The notes under the pieces: model-generated | Told to the model about the DNA's origin: nothing | The model's database searches: none | What the model saw: only the letters and a program-made list of their open reading frames with translations | Part shown: positions 1-9,357 of the stretch, one piece after another | Position numbering within the stretch: the stretch's first letter is position 1 | How the letters are laid out: every line of letters starts with the position of its first letter | Made by a program: the position numbers and the translations under genes | Assembly: GCA_001464355.1 (NCBI GenBank) | Contig: LNEU01000015.1 | Location: 248,001-312,000 of the forward strand | Origin: Burkholderiales bacterium Ga0077544 | GTDB lineage: Bacteria; Pseudomonadota; Gammaproteobacteria; Burkholderiales; Burkholderiaceae_D | DNA length: 64,000 nt | Reading direction: 5' to 3'

Positions 1-396
1 CGCCTCGGCGCAGCCTTGACTGGCATCTTTCTGGTGTTGGCAATCGTCAGTGCGATTGTGCGCTGGACCAGCCCGCATTTGATCCCGCTTGAAATCAATT
101 TATTTCTATGGGCATTAGTGTCGTTTGCTGCAGTGCCGGGTTTGCAAATCAATGTGATGGTATTTGGCAAAGCTGCTCCAAATCTGGTGGCGACGCTGAA
201 CATTGGCGCGTTCAACGTCGGCAATGCACTCGGCGCATGGGTCGGCGGGTCGGTAATAAGTGCAGGTTTCGGCTTGCAGGCAGTTCCTTTGGCGGCGGCA
301 GTGCTTGCACTGGGCGCCGTGGTGGCAATCCGTATCTCCTTGCGTCTGGCGTCGGGAGATGCGTGTATGCCTGTTGTTGCAGCTGCTAGAGCTTAA
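1..396 (+). CDS. MFS transporter, C-terminal part (5' end outside window)
   Basis: The frame is open from base 1, so only the last ~131 codons are present. The residues form about four hydrophobic segments, with a GAFNVGNALGAWVGG stretch typical of the C-terminal half of DHA1/AraJ-like drug or sugar efflux MFS proteins. The TTG at 16 is an internal codon, not a start. The protein is an inner-membrane exporter of unknown substrate. It reads toward the Old Yellow Enzyme gene 53 bases downstream and may share its transcript. The family call is good; the substrate cannot be inferred. Confidence 0.8.
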   Translation, partial: RLGAALTGIFLVLAIVSAIVRWTSPHLIPLEINLFLWALVSFAAVPGLQINVMVFGKAAPNLVATLNIGAFNVGNALGAWVGGSVISAGFGLQAVPLAAAVLALGAVVAIRISLRLASGDACMPVVAAARA

Positions 397-449
397 GCAG
401 TGGGCAAAAGTAAACGCAGTTCTTTTCCTAATTCTGAAGAAAGCATGTC

Positions 450-1505
450 ATGACTACACTTTTCACACCTATCAAAATCGGTGATCTCGAATTGCCTAAT
501 CGCGTCATCATGGCGCCACTTACACGTTCGCGCGCGGTCGGTGGCGGTCGCGTACCGAATGCGCTGATGGCTGAATACTATGTACAGCGCGCATCCGCTG
601 GTTTGATCCTGAGCGAAGCCACAGCGGTCACACCACAAGGCGTCGGCTATGCAGATACACCAGGCATATGGTCCGACGAGCAGGTAGCCGGCTGGAAAGT
701 GGTAACCGATGCAGTGCACAAGGCCGGTGGTTTGATCTCGTTGCAACTGTGGCACGTTGGTCGCATTTCGCATCCGATGTTCTTGAACGGCGAATTGCCG
801 GTAGCGCCAAGCGCCATCCAGCCTAAAGGCCATGTCAGCATCGTGCGTCCGCAAGTTGAATACGTTACACCGCGTGCGCTTGAACTTGCAGAAATCCCCG
901 GCATCGTTGCCGCCTATCGCAAAGGCGCAGAGAACGCCAAGCTCGCAGGTTTCGATGGCGTGGAAGTACATGGCGCCAACGGCTATTTGCTGGACCAATT
1001 CCTGCAAAGCAGTACCAATCTGCGTACCGACATCTACGGCGGTTCAATAGAAAATCGTGCACGCCTGATGCTGGAGGTGACCGATGCGTGTATCGATGTA
1101 TGGGGTGCGTCGCGCGTCGGTGTACATCTGGCGCCGCGCGGCGATTCACACGATTTGAGTGACGCTGACCCGGTCGCCACCTTCGGTTATGTTGCTGCCG
1201 AATTGGGCAAGCGCGGCATTGCATTTATCTGCTCGCGCGAATCGATAGGCGACAATCGCATCGGACCTGTGCTGAAAAAGGCGTTCGGTGGTGTCTATAT
1301 TGCGAATGAAAAAATGACGAAGGAAACGGCAGAGCAGGTGATTGCTAGCGGTGAAGCGGATGCGGTTGCGTTCGGCAAATGGTTTATCGCCAATCCCGAT
1401 CTGCCACGTCGCCTGAAAGACAATGCCCCGCTTAATCCGGAACGTCCGGAAACTTTCTATAGTCCGACAGCTGAGGGTTATACCGACTATCCGGCACTGG
1501 CTTGA
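450..1505 (+). CDS. nemA: Old Yellow Enzyme family alkene/N-ethylmaleimide reductase
   Basis: A 351-residue TIM-barrel FMN oxidoreductase that uses NAD(P)H to reduce activated C=C bonds or nitro groups of electrophiles. Visible family features are the N-terminal LFTPIKIGDLELPNR segment, QLWHVGR (residues 99-105), HGANGYLLDQF with substrate-binding His174 and Asn177 and proton-donor Tyr179, and DIYGGSIENR (194-203). Length is normal for the NemA/xenobiotic reductase branch. The ATG at 450 begins the usual family N-terminus. The symbol is by family resemblance; a physiological substrate cannot be read from sequence. Confidence 0.9.
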   Translation: MTTLFTPIKIGDLELPNRVIMAPLTRSRAVGGGRVPNALMAEYYVQRASAGLILSEATAVTPQGVGYADTPGIWSDEQVAGWKVVTDAVHKAGGLISLQLWHVGRISHPMFLNGELPVAPSAIQPKGHVSIVRPQVEYVTPRALELAEIPGIVAAYRKGAENAKLAGFDGVEVHGANGYLLDQFLQSSTNLRTDIYGGSIENRARLMLEVTDACIDVWGASRVGVHLAPRGDSHDLSDADPVATFGYVAAELGKRGIAFICSRESIGDNRIGPVLKKAFGGVYIANEKMTKETAEQVIASGEADAVAFGKWFIANPDLPRRLKDNAPLNPERPETFYSPTAEGYTDYPALA

Positions 1506-1601
1506 TGATTTGAGTCCGTATAAATGAAATGAGGAATACTCCGGCTTGCATTTGATGATTGATCATGTGCAGCCGGATGCGCATCATTTTGTAAATAAAA
1601 T

Positions 1602-1916
1602 TTAGGTGCCGATATTAAAAATGCGCCGGCTTTCTGGCGTAACGAAGAAATGATGTTGCGGATTCTTGCGCAGGTAATGCACGAAAAATCCGCACAGCGG
1701 CACGACGCTTTTTCCGGTCTTTGCAACATGTTCCATCGCCTTGCCCGCGAGGTGCGAACCCAGTCCTTTTCCTGCAAGTGCAGGCAAGACTTCTGTGTGC
1801 ATGATCATGCACACTTCATCAAAGACGTAATAATCCACAAAGCCGATGATGCGACTCTTGTCTATCCATTCAAAACGCTGGATGATCGTATCTTCTTGTG
1901 GTGTCGCGGTCTTCAT
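1602..1916 (-). CDS. Small GNAT-like N-acetyltransferase (YjdJ/NATD1 type)
   Basis: A 104-residue protein resembling the single-domain GCN5-related acetyltransferases of the Acetyltransf_CG type, which are much shorter than standard GNATs. Seen: a strand pair near the N-terminus (IIGFVDYYVFDEVCMIMHTEV), an acetyl-CoA pyrophosphate loop LAGKGLGSHLAGKAM (residues ~47-61), and VVPLCGFFVHYLRKNP near the end, as in this family. The substrate is unknown. It is convergent with the upstream OYE gene and divergent from the NTF2-fold gene at 2012. Confidence 0.8.
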   Translation of the reverse strand: MKTATPQEDTIIQRFEWIDKSRIIGFVDYYVFDEVCMIMHTEVLPALAGKGLGSHLAGKAMEHVAKTGKSVVPLCGFFVHYLRKNPQHHFFVTPESRRIFNIGT

Positions 1917-2011
1917 GTCTTGATCAAAGAGACGGTCTTTTGATTTGGTAGAGATACAAGCGTCATCATGAGATGATACATCTGCCTAACAAATCTACTT
2001 GGAGAACAAAG

Positions 2012-2440
2012 ATGTCGAATTCTAATGCGAATCTTGGCAAGTTGACACGCCACCCTGAGGATTGCAGCCGCGTGCTGGTTGCGGCGCTGGAGTCAGGCGA
2101 TATTGAAACCTCGGTCGCCTTGTACGAATCCAGTGCGGTTCTGTTCAAAAAGTCAGGTGAAGTGATGACAGGGCTGGATGCGATCCGCGAGAATAATGCA
2201 GCGGTGATCGCCTTGAAGCCGAAGTTCACGATTGCCTTTATCAACGCGACCTTGAGCGGCGATGGGAGCTTGGCGACGAATCGTATGAAGGCTGAACTGG
2301 CATTTACCAAGCCCGACGGGCAACTGGTGCAAACGAATGTAGATACGCTGGAAGTATTGCGCAAGCAGGAAGATGGATCGTGGCGTTACATCATCGATGA
2401 TCCGTACGGCAGTATGCGAGCGGGCATGAAGGATCGCTAG
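2012..2440 (+). CDS. NTF2-fold/SnoaL-like protein (DUF4440 type)
   Basis: A 142-residue predicted cone-shaped alpha+beta (NTF2-like) protein with no recognised catalytic residues. The frame is open from 1973, but the ATG at 2012 follows a good ribosome site (GGAG at ~2001-2004) and starts at MSNSNANLG, so I use it. Features include an N-terminal helix with LVAALESGDIETSVALYE and a C-terminal strand ending in SWRYIIDDPYG, as in ketosteroid-isomerase-like DUF4440 proteins. Function is unknown. Two similar small proteins occur elsewhere in the window (18446 and 60285). Confidence 0.8.
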   Translation: MSNSNANLGKLTRHPEDCSRVLVAALESGDIETSVALYESSAVLFKKSGEVMTGLDAIRENNAAVIALKPKFTIAFINATLSGDGSLATNRMKAELAFTKPDGQLVQTNVDTLEVLRKQEDGSWRYIIDDPYGSMRAGMKDR

Positions 2441-2459
2441 TTCGCACTAACGGATCCTT
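2429..2459. terminator. Intergenic hairpin between convergent genes
   Basis: AAGGATC and GATCCTT close a near-perfect stem with inner GCTAGT/ACTAAC pairing and a TCGC loop. It overlaps the stop codon of the NTF2-fold gene and lies before the convergent LprI-like gene. No U-tract follows, so a termination role is inferred from position only. Confidence 0.4.
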
Positions 2460-2476
2460 ATGCCAGCATCGCAAAA

Positions 2477-2884
2477 TTAAGCTTTCGGTTTTTTTCTGTT
2501 GTCCAGGAATTTGTTCAATTCCTGAGTACGCGTTTCTGTATGCAAGCGCATGCAACTATAGTACTCAACTTCTTTTAATGTGCTGCCGGTGTTGTAGACA
2601 CCGATGGTTTTGCAGTCCTGTTCCACAAATCCGCTCCAAGCCTGTTGTGCAATCTTCAATTGCTTTTTGACGGCTGGATAAGGGATGCCATCGATATCCT
2701 TGCTTGGCATTTGTGCGTCTAGCGCTTTATAGGTGCTATCGAGTTTGTCGCTGGCTTTTTTGTATTCCGCTTTTACGCATGCCCCCATTTCCTGCGCCGA
2801 ACCCTTGCCTATGCAAGGATCAACTTGCTGCGCGAATGCGGAAAATGAGAGCAAGGTCAGAAAGAGCAAGGTGATTTTTTTCAT
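2477..2884 (-). CDS. LprI/DUF1311 family periplasmic protein
   Basis: A 135-residue secreted protein with signal peptide MKKITLLFLTLLSFSAFAQQ (cleavage after AFA). The mature part has four cysteines and the DUF1311-like pattern: CIGKGSAQEMGACVKAEYKKASDKL, then a W-containing helix (AQQAWSGFVEQDC) and YYSCMRLHTETRTQEL. The family is named for the mycobacterial lysozyme inhibitor LprI, but most proteobacterial members are uncharacterised. It is monocistronic and convergent with the gene before it. Inhibitor function is not shown here. Confidence 0.85.
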   Translation of the reverse strand: MKKITLLFLTLLSFSAFAQQVDPCIGKGSAQEMGACVKAEYKKASDKLDSTYKALDAQMPSKDIDGIPYPAVKKQLKIAQQAWSGFVEQDCKTIGVYNTGSTLKEVEYYSCMRLHTETRTQELNKFLDNRKKPKA

Positions 2885-3047
2885 TTTATATTTTCAAGAA
2901 GAATGAATAAGAGTGGTGGCACATGCGGATAAGTTTGACGTCCGCTTAGTGCGGATTGACTGCGCTAATTTGCAGAGATAGCTTGCGTCATATTTTCATC
3001 AACGTCAACACAGTCGGTTGCTCTGCGCCGCAGTTATTCTATCGCTG

Positions 3048-3809
3048 CTATACCTTCAAGCGATAACCGGTTTTGAAAATGGCCCAGACCGCAAGCAGAC
3101 ACAAGCTCAAAAATACCAGTGTCATCACCATACTGACGATCACACTGACGTCGGACACGCCATAAAAACTCCAGCGAAATCCGCTGATCAAATAAACGAC
3201 CGGATTCAACAGCGCGATTTTCTGCCATACCGACGGCAACATGCTGATCGAGTAAAAGCTGCCACCCAGGAAAGCCAGCGGTGTGACTATCAGCATAGGA
3301 ATGATTTGCAATTTCTCAAAGCCGGTAGCCCAGATGCCGATGATGAAGCCGAACAGACTAAAGGTCACCGCCGTCAAAATCAGGAAGGTCACCATCAGGA
3401 AAGGATGTGCAATTTCGAATGTGACGAACAGTCGTGCGGTGGCCAGGATTAAAACGCCGAGGATGATTGATTTGGTGGCAGCTGCGCCTACATAACCGAT
3501 GACAATTTCAACGTATGAAATAGGTGCCGAAAGAACCTCATAAATGGTGCCGGCATACTTGGGCATGAAAATGCCGAACGATGCATTGGAAATGCTCTCG
3601 GTCATTAATGCCATCATGATCAAACCGGGTACGATGAATGCGCCATAACTGACACCATTGACCTCTACCATGCGCGCACCGATAGCCGCACCGAAAACGA
3701 CAAAATAAAGCGAGGTTGATATGACCGGCGCGGCGATGCTTTGCATCAGCGTGCGCCAGGTGCGTGCCAGTTCGAAATGATAAATCGCGCGAATTGCGTA
3801 AAAGTTCAT
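3048..3809 (-). CDS. ABC-2 type transporter permease (YadH-like)
   Basis: A 253-residue inner-membrane permease with six predicted transmembrane segments and the ABC-2 signature region in the second half ([22 protein letters not shown] followed by [12 protein letters not shown]). It lies 10 bases downstream of the ATPase gene on the same strand, so the two form a two-gene exporter operon. It resembles E. coli YadH/NodJ-type proteins. The substrate is unknown; polysaccharide or drug export is typical of the family. Confidence 0.9.
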   Translation of the reverse strand: MNFYAIRAIYHFELARTWRTLMQSIAAPVISTSLYFVVFGAAIGARMVEVNGVSYGAFIVPGLIMMALMTESISNASFGIFMPKYAGTIYEVLSAPISYVEIVIGYVGAAATKSIILGVLILATARLFVTFEIAHPFLMVTFLILTAVTFSLFGFIIGIWATGFEKLQIIPMLIVTPLAFLGGSFYSISMLPSVWQKIALLNPVVYLISGFRWSFYGVSDVSVIVSMVMTLVFLSLCLLAVWAIFKTGYRLKV

Positions 3810-3819
3810 GATTGTCTTC

Positions 3820-4746
<927 letters not shown>

Positions 4747-4932
4747 ATGAGCCCCGCATAAAATCCGATGGCATAGATTGTAGTGCGTATGCTGTTCCGC
4801 TGCTTTTTGTCGATTTTTTTAATCGGCTAATGTCTGTAATTTGACGCGTCAGGACGTCGTCAGTCTTATCAAGTATCCTTCGTTCCTGAATATTTTTTGC
4901 CTTGTGTACTCCCTTTGTAATCGTTTGCTGAA

Positions 4933-5832
4933 ATGAATCAAAAAATAACGCCATCGACAGCACTGCTGCTCACAATCGCGCCATTGATGTGGGCCGGTAA
5001 CGCCATTGTCGGCAGGTCGGTCAATGGACTGGTGCCGCCGATTACGCTGAATTTTTTCCGCTGGTCGATTGCAGCATTGATTTTGCTGCCATTTGCTAGT
5101 TGGATATTTCGTCGCAATAGTGGGATGTGGAGGCATTGGCGGCGCTTTGCCTTGCTGGGCTTGCTCGGCGTCGGCTTGTATAACTCTTTGCAATATCTGG
5201 CGCTCAAAACCTCGTCGCCTATCAATGTCACCTTGGTCGCTGCCAGCATGCCGGTCTGGATGTTGATGATAGGTTCACTGTTTTTCGGCGTACGGGTGTC
5301 GTTCAAGCAGGCTATCGGTGCTGCCATGTCAATTGCCGGCGTGTTGCTGGTGTTGAGTCGTGGCGAATTGCACCAGTTGCTGGCTTTGCGTCTGGTGGCT
5401 GGCGACATCCTGATGATACTGGCGGCTATCGTCTGGTCTTTTTATAGCTGGTTATTAACCCTGCCCAAAGATCCGGTCGATATACGCGCTAATTGGATCG
5501 CCTTTTTGCTGGCGCAAGTCGCTTTTGGCGCGGTGTGGTCAGGCGCATTTGCTGCCGGTGAATGGGTAATCGGTGCTCCGCAGATAGACTGGGGCTGGCC
5601 GCTGATCGCGGCCCTGGTATTTGTTGCAATTGGTCCGGCTATCATTGCATTGCGCTGCTGGGGGCTGGGCGTGCAACGTGTCGGGCCGACTGTCGCAGGT
5701 TTCTTCAGCAATCTGACGCCACTGTTTGCGGCGCTGATGTCAGCGGCCTTCCTGGGGGAAGTGCCGCATCTGTATCATGCCCTTGCTTTCGTATTGATCG
5801 TGGGCGGGATTGTGGTGTCTTCACGCCATTGA
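4933..5832 (+). CDS. EamA/DMT-family transporter
   Basis: A 299-residue inner-membrane protein with ten predicted transmembrane helices arranged as two EamA repeats (residues ~10-140 and ~155-298). The first repeat has WAGNAIVGRSVNGLVPPITLNFFRW; the second ends with GEVPHLYHALAFVLIVGGIVVSSR. Members export amino acids or other small metabolites; the substrate is not predictable. It is divergent from the ABC exporter, and a ~100-base gap separates its end from the convergent FMN reductase. Confidence 0.9.
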   Translation: MNQKITPSTALLLTIAPLMWAGNAIVGRSVNGLVPPITLNFFRWSIAALILLPFASWIFRRNSGMWRHWRRFALLGLLGVGLYNSLQYLALKTSSPINVTLVAASMPVWMLMIGSLFFGVRVSFKQAIGAAMSIAGVLLVLSRGELHQLLALRLVAGDILMILAAIVWSFYSWLLTLPKDPVDIRANWIAFLLAQVAFGAVWSGAFAAGEWVIGAPQIDWGWPLIAALVFVAIGPAIIALRCWGLGVQRVGPTVAGFFSNLTPLFAALMSAAFLGEVPHLYHALAFVLIVGGIVVSSRH

Positions 5833-5932
5833 AGGCAACTGCAAATTCTGGTCGGCGATAGCTGGAGCAGGCCGATGCCGAACAGATCAGCGTTACGGTT
5901 TGATGCAGATGCGCGATGAAGCATATGACGTC

Positions 5933-6511
5933 TCATGTCGCCACCAGATCGTAAGGCGTATGCAGGCGCGCATTCTTCAGTGCGACTGCCCACCACTGCA
6001 GTTGCGCCAGCATCATGCCCATCGATTTTTCCGGCCTGTCGGGCGCGTGCAGTCTGCCTTGCTCGTCGAACTGTTCCCACACATTGGCAAAACTGACGGT
6101 GTTGCGCATAGACGCAATATGCAGTTCGGCAAAGACCTGACGCAATTGTTCGACTGCACGCAAGCCGCCTGATGCTGCGCCATAAGATACGAAGGCCACC
6201 GGCTTGGCCTGCCACTCGCCATAGACCGAATCAATCAGATGCTTGAGCGCTGCCGGGTAACCGTGATTGTATTCAGGCGTGACGATCACAAAGGCATCTG
6301 CAGTGCCTATGCGTTCTTTCAACAGATCCAGATCGCCGCTTTCATTGCGTGACATTCTGAGCGGTATTGCGAGTTCTGCGGGGTCGACGATATCCAGCGA
6401 AAATGCTTTGTGCGCAAGAATCTGCGCGCGGGCCCATTTCGCGACCGTATCGCAGTAACGCCCATCGCGCGCACTGCCATAGATCAAGACCACATTAATA
6501 GTGTCGGTCAT
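5933..6511 (-). CDS. NADPH-dependent FMN reductase (SoxR-controlled candidate)
   Basis: A 192-residue flavodoxin-fold reductase. The phosphate-binding loop is YGSARDGRYCDT near the N-terminus, and the family motif TPEYNHGYPAALKHLIDSVYGEW lies near residues 77-99. The frame extends to 6580, but the ATG at 6511 starts with the hydrophobic strand MTDTINVVLIYGS expected for the fold. It probably reduces FMN, quinones, azo dyes or metal ions. It is transcribed divergently from soxR. A promoter with the 19-bp spacer typical of MerR-family activation lies just upstream, so it is likely a SoxR target. Confidence 0.88.
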   Translation of the reverse strand: MTDTINVVLIYGSARDGRYCDTVAKWARAQILAHKAFSLDIVDPAELAIPLRMSRNESGDLDLLKERIGTADAFVIVTPEYNHGYPAALKHLIDSVYGEWQAKPVAFVSYGAASGGLRAVEQLRQVFAELHIASMRNTVSFANVWEQFDEQGRLHAPDRPEKSMGMMLAQLQWWAVALKNARLHTPYDLVAT

Positions 6512-6593
6512 CGTTGCTGCTCTCCATCGAAATGAAATACAAAATTGATATTGCTCTGTGCATGCACAGCACTGTTGCATCTGCTTGAAAGTC

Positions 6594-6624
6594 AGTGTAA
6601 AACCTCAACTTAAGTTAAGGTCAA
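6594..6624 (-). promoter_or_regulatory. SoxR-type promoter with overlapping sox box
   Basis: On the minus strand, TTGACC (6619-6624) and TACACT (6594-6599) are -35/-10 hexamers separated by 19 bp. That overlong spacer is characteristic of MerR-family-activated promoters. Within it lies CCTCAACTTAAGTTAAGG (6603-6620), palindromic at 16 of 18 positions and close to the E. coli sox box CCTCAAGTTAACTTGAGG. It drives the FMN reductase, and the box also sits immediately before soxR. Site and spacing are seen; binding is inferred. Confidence 0.85.
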
Positions 6625-6634
6625 GGAAGAGTTG

Positions 6635-7090
6635 ATGATGCTGGATGACGAGCAAATGCACAAGGAACTGACTGTGGGCGTAGTAGCCGGTCGCAGCGGT
6701 TTGGCAGTGTCGGCGATTCATTTTTATGAGGTGAAAGGCTTGATCGCCAGTCGGCGCAATCCCGGAAATCAACGCCGTTACGGACGCGATGTATTGCGGC
6801 GCGTGGCCATTATCAAGGTTGCGCAGCGCCTCGGCATTCCGTTGGCGGAAGTTGGTGTGGCGCTGGCGACCTTGCCGCAATCACGCACACCGACCGCGAA
6901 GGATTGGGCGCGTCTGTCAGCTAAGTGGAAACTGGAGCTGGACGCTCGCATTGAAAAGATGTTGCAGTTGCGCGATCAATTGAATGAATGCATAGGCTGT
7001 GGCTGCCTGTCGATAGAAAACTGCAAGCTGCGCAATCCAATGGACACGCTCGCCGAACAGGGGGCCGGACCACGCTTGCTTGATCCCTAA
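6635..7090 (+). CDS. soxR: Redox-sensitive MerR-family activator SoxR
   Basis: A 151-residue regulator with an N-terminal MerR winged helix ([21 protein letters not shown]...NQRRY), a dimerisation helix, and a C-terminal [2Fe-2S] cluster motif [12 protein letters not shown] with spacing C-x2-C-x-C-x5-C, which defines SoxR. It senses redox-cycling compounds or superoxide through cluster oxidation. Start choice: TTG 6632, ATG 6635 and ATG 6638 are adjacent; AAGGAAGA at 6623-6630 favours one of the ATGs. Its own sox box overlaps the divergent reductase promoter. No soxS is present, as is usual outside enterics. Confidence 0.95.
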   Translation: MMLDDEQMHKELTVGVVAGRSGLAVSAIHFYEVKGLIASRRNPGNQRRYGRDVLRRVAIIKVAQRLGIPLAEVGVALATLPQSRTPTAKDWARLSAKWKLELDARIEKMLQLRDQLNECIGCGCLSIENCKLRNPMDTLAEQGAGPRLLDP

Positions 7091-7109
7091 TAAAGGGTGA
7101 TGCGTTTGT

Positions 7110-7427
7110 TTAATGTCGACTCAGGCGTGTCAGTTGTGCCTGCAGTATGTCTATGCGTTCCAGCAGATCCAGTGCCAGCGCGACGCCCGCCGGATTGATC
7201 TCCAACTCTTCGCTCAGCTGCTGCGCCAGTTTTGCGCGACGTAGCGCAGGGCCGGTAAATTGCCAGTCCTGCGGCTGCTGTCCGCTCGGTTCCAGCACGC
7301 CTTCGACCACCAGCGCGGTAATCAGATCTTCAGACGCATTGCATGCCTGGCACAGCTCAAGCAAGGTCAGCTGAATATCTTCTTCCACCACCTGACAATC
7401 GAAATAATTGATCGTGGTTTTGCTCAT
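7110..7427 (-). CDS. cbpM: Chaperone modulator CbpM
   Basis: A 105-residue helical protein of the CbpM family, related to the MerR winged-helix fold: LTLLELCQACNASEDLITALVVEGVLEP...WQFTGPALRRAKLAQQLSEELEINPAGVALALDLLERI. CbpM binds the J domain of CbpA and inhibits its DnaK co-chaperone and DNA-binding activities. It lies 12 bases downstream of cbpA on the same strand, the standard cbpA-cbpM arrangement. Confidence 0.92.
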   Translation of the reverse strand: MSKTTINYFDCQVVEEDIQLTLLELCQACNASEDLITALVVEGVLEPSGQQPQDWQFTGPALRRAKLAQQLSEELEINPAGVALALDLLERIDILQAQLTRLSRH

Positions 7428-7439
7428 GATGGACGTCCT

Positions 7440-8384
7440 TTATAACGGAGCGCGAGGATTGAACGGCAGGCTTTCCTGCAAAGTGCGATAGGCTTGCCTG
7501 GCTTTTTCGGTGGTGGCGGGCGGTAACACGATGGTCAGCACGACATACAGATCTCCTGCCTCCTTGCCGGGGATGCCTTTCCCTTTGAGGCGCAGCTTGC
7601 GTCCTGCAACTGAATTCGGTGGAATGGTCAGTTCAACTGAGCCTTCGGGCATCTGCACTGTCACGCTGGCACCGAGCGCGGCTTCCCATGGTGCGAGCGG
7701 CAGATCGACATATACATCGCGACCATCGACGCGATAGCGCGGATGCGGACGAAAAACGATTTCCAGATACAGGTCGCCGGCTTTGCCTTCGCCCACACCC
7801 GGACCACCCTGGCCGGAGAGTCGCAAGGTCTGGCCTGCGCGTATCCCTTTTGGAATATTGACATTGAGCGTGCGATCCCTGGTGACGACATGGCCGCTGT
7901 CATCAACTACCGGCATGCGCAGCGAAATATTGCGCTCGGCGCCGCGATAGGCATCTTCGAGGTCGATCTGTACCTTGGCGTGATGATCTTCGCCCTGCGC
8001 ATGTACATTGCGGTGCCGCCCTTGGCCAAAACCGGTCTGATGGCCAAACATCTGTTCGAAGTATTCACCGAAGTCGGAGGCGTCGCCGAAGCCGCCATGA
8101 CCGCCGCGACCGCTGAATTCAAAACCGGCATCTGCGTTCGGCGGCGGCTGAAAATCCTGACCATTTTGCCAATTGGCACCGAGCTGGTCGTAGGACGCAC
8201 GCGTCTCCGGATCTTTCAAAACCTTGTAGGCTTCGCCCATCTCCTTGAAGCGGGCTTCGGCATTCGCTTCCTTGGATACGTCAGGATGAAGTTTGCGTGC
8301 CAGTTTGCGATAGGCGCTCTTGATTTGATCCTGAGTCGCATCGCGTTTGACGCCCAGTATTTCATAATAATCCTTGAATTTCAT
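7440..8384 (-). CDS. cbpA: Curved-DNA-binding J-domain co-chaperone CbpA
   Basis: A 314-residue DnaJ-type protein. The J domain spans residues 4-70 with HPD at 33-35. A Gly/Phe-rich linker follows (~75-125: FEFSGRGGHGGFGDASDFGEYFEQMFG), then the two beta-barrel C-terminal domains (VNIPKGIRAGQTLRLSGQGGPG... and KLRLKGKGIPG). The CXXCXGXG zinc finger of true DnaJ is absent, which makes this CbpA type. It stimulates DnaK ATPase and binds curved DNA in stationary phase in E. coli. It is first in an operon with cbpM. Confidence 0.95.
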   Translation of the reverse strand: MKFKDYYEILGVKRDATQDQIKSAYRKLARKLHPDVSKEANAEARFKEMGEAYKVLKDPETRASYDQLGANWQNGQDFQPPPNADAGFEFSGRGGHGGFGDASDFGEYFEQMFGHQTGFGQGRHRNVHAQGEDHHAKVQIDLEDAYRGAERNISLRMPVVDDSGHVVTRDRTLNVNIPKGIRAGQTLRLSGQGGPGVGEGKAGDLYLEIVFRPHPRYRVDGRDVYVDLPLAPWEAALGASVTVQMPEGSVELTIPPNSVAGRKLRLKGKGIPGKEAGDLYVVLTIVLPPATTEKARQAYRTLQESLPFNPRAPL

Positions 8385-8467
8385 GACGGCAGCCCTGTGT
8401 CTTGTTTCAGGAAAAAATCAATAGCGGGATCGCTGTGCAATCGGGTGTATTGATCAATGCAATATCA

Positions 8468-9166
8468 TTAAATAATAGTGCCGAAAATCCGGCCTATGCC
8501 GGCAGTAATTGCCATCGCAAGGGCTCCCCAGAAACCGACGCGCAGCGCAGCGCGCATCATCGGTGCGCCACCAGCCAGCGCTCCCAGCATACCCAGACTG
8601 ATCAAAAAGAACAGCGAGGTGGCTGCGAGTAGAAGCGTCAACAAGTGGGGTGGTGCCATCACCGCTGTGAGCAAAGGCAATGCTGCACCGGCCGCGAACG
8701 TCAGAGCCGATGTCACGGCGGCCTGAATCGGGCGAGCAGCTGTAATCTCGTGTATGCCCAACTCATCTCGCGCATGTGCGCTCAGTGCATCATGTGACAT
8801 TAACTGTTGCGCCACTTGGGTGGCCAGCTCTGGCGTGAGACCACGTCCAATATAAATCGATGCCAACTCCCTGTGTTCAGCCGCCGGTTGGTCGCGTAGT
8901 TCACTTCGTTCGCGTTCCAGATCAGCCTGTTCAGTATCGGACTGAGAACTAACGGAGACGTATTCGCCTGCGGCCATCGACATGGCACCGGCCACCAGTG
9001 CAGCGATACCCGCCACCAGCAATTCGCTGCGCCCGGCATTGGAAGCCGCTATGCCCAACATCAGGCATGCAGTTGAAATGATGCCGTCATTGGCGCCTAG
9101 TACTGCTGCCCGCAACCAGCCGATGCGATCATTTCGATGATTTTCTGAATGATGGTGGCGATGCAT
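8468..9166 (-). CDS. VIT1/CCC1-family membrane protein
   Basis: A 232-residue membrane protein with a histidine-rich N-terminus (MHRHHHSENHRNDR), then the VIT family start GWLRAAVLGANDGIISTACLMLG, a second helix GAMSMAAGEYVSVSSQSDTEQADLERER, and three C-terminal helices. The acidic E/D-rich helical segment between helices 2 and 3 (residues ~75-140) matches the cytoplasmic metal-binding domain of plant and yeast VIT1/CCC1 iron(II)/manganese transporters. Bacterial members are mostly uncharacterised, so metal transport is an inference. Confidence 0.87.
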   Translation of the reverse strand: MHRHHHSENHRNDRIGWLRAAVLGANDGIISTACLMLGIAASNAGRSELLVAGIAALVAGAMSMAAGEYVSVSSQSDTEQADLERERSELRDQPAAEHRELASIYIGRGLTPELATQVAQQLMSHDALSAHARDELGIHEITAARPIQAAVTSALTFAAGAALPLLTAVMAPPHLLTLLLAATSLFFLISLGMLGALAGGAPMMRAALRVGFWGALAMAITAGIGRIFGTII

Positions 9167-9357
9167 GGGATGCCTTGTTCGGTATTGAGTTGGTGTTGTA
9201 CTTTATCATTTTAGAGATGCAAACATGCACTGTATCAGCGCATGTTTCCTACCTAGCATCTCATCTTAGTTCGAATCATTTTTGATCCATGTCAATTTGT
9301 TCTCAGCCCTGTTTGCTACATTCGTCGTATCCAAATAGCAAGCGAAGGAACATTGTT

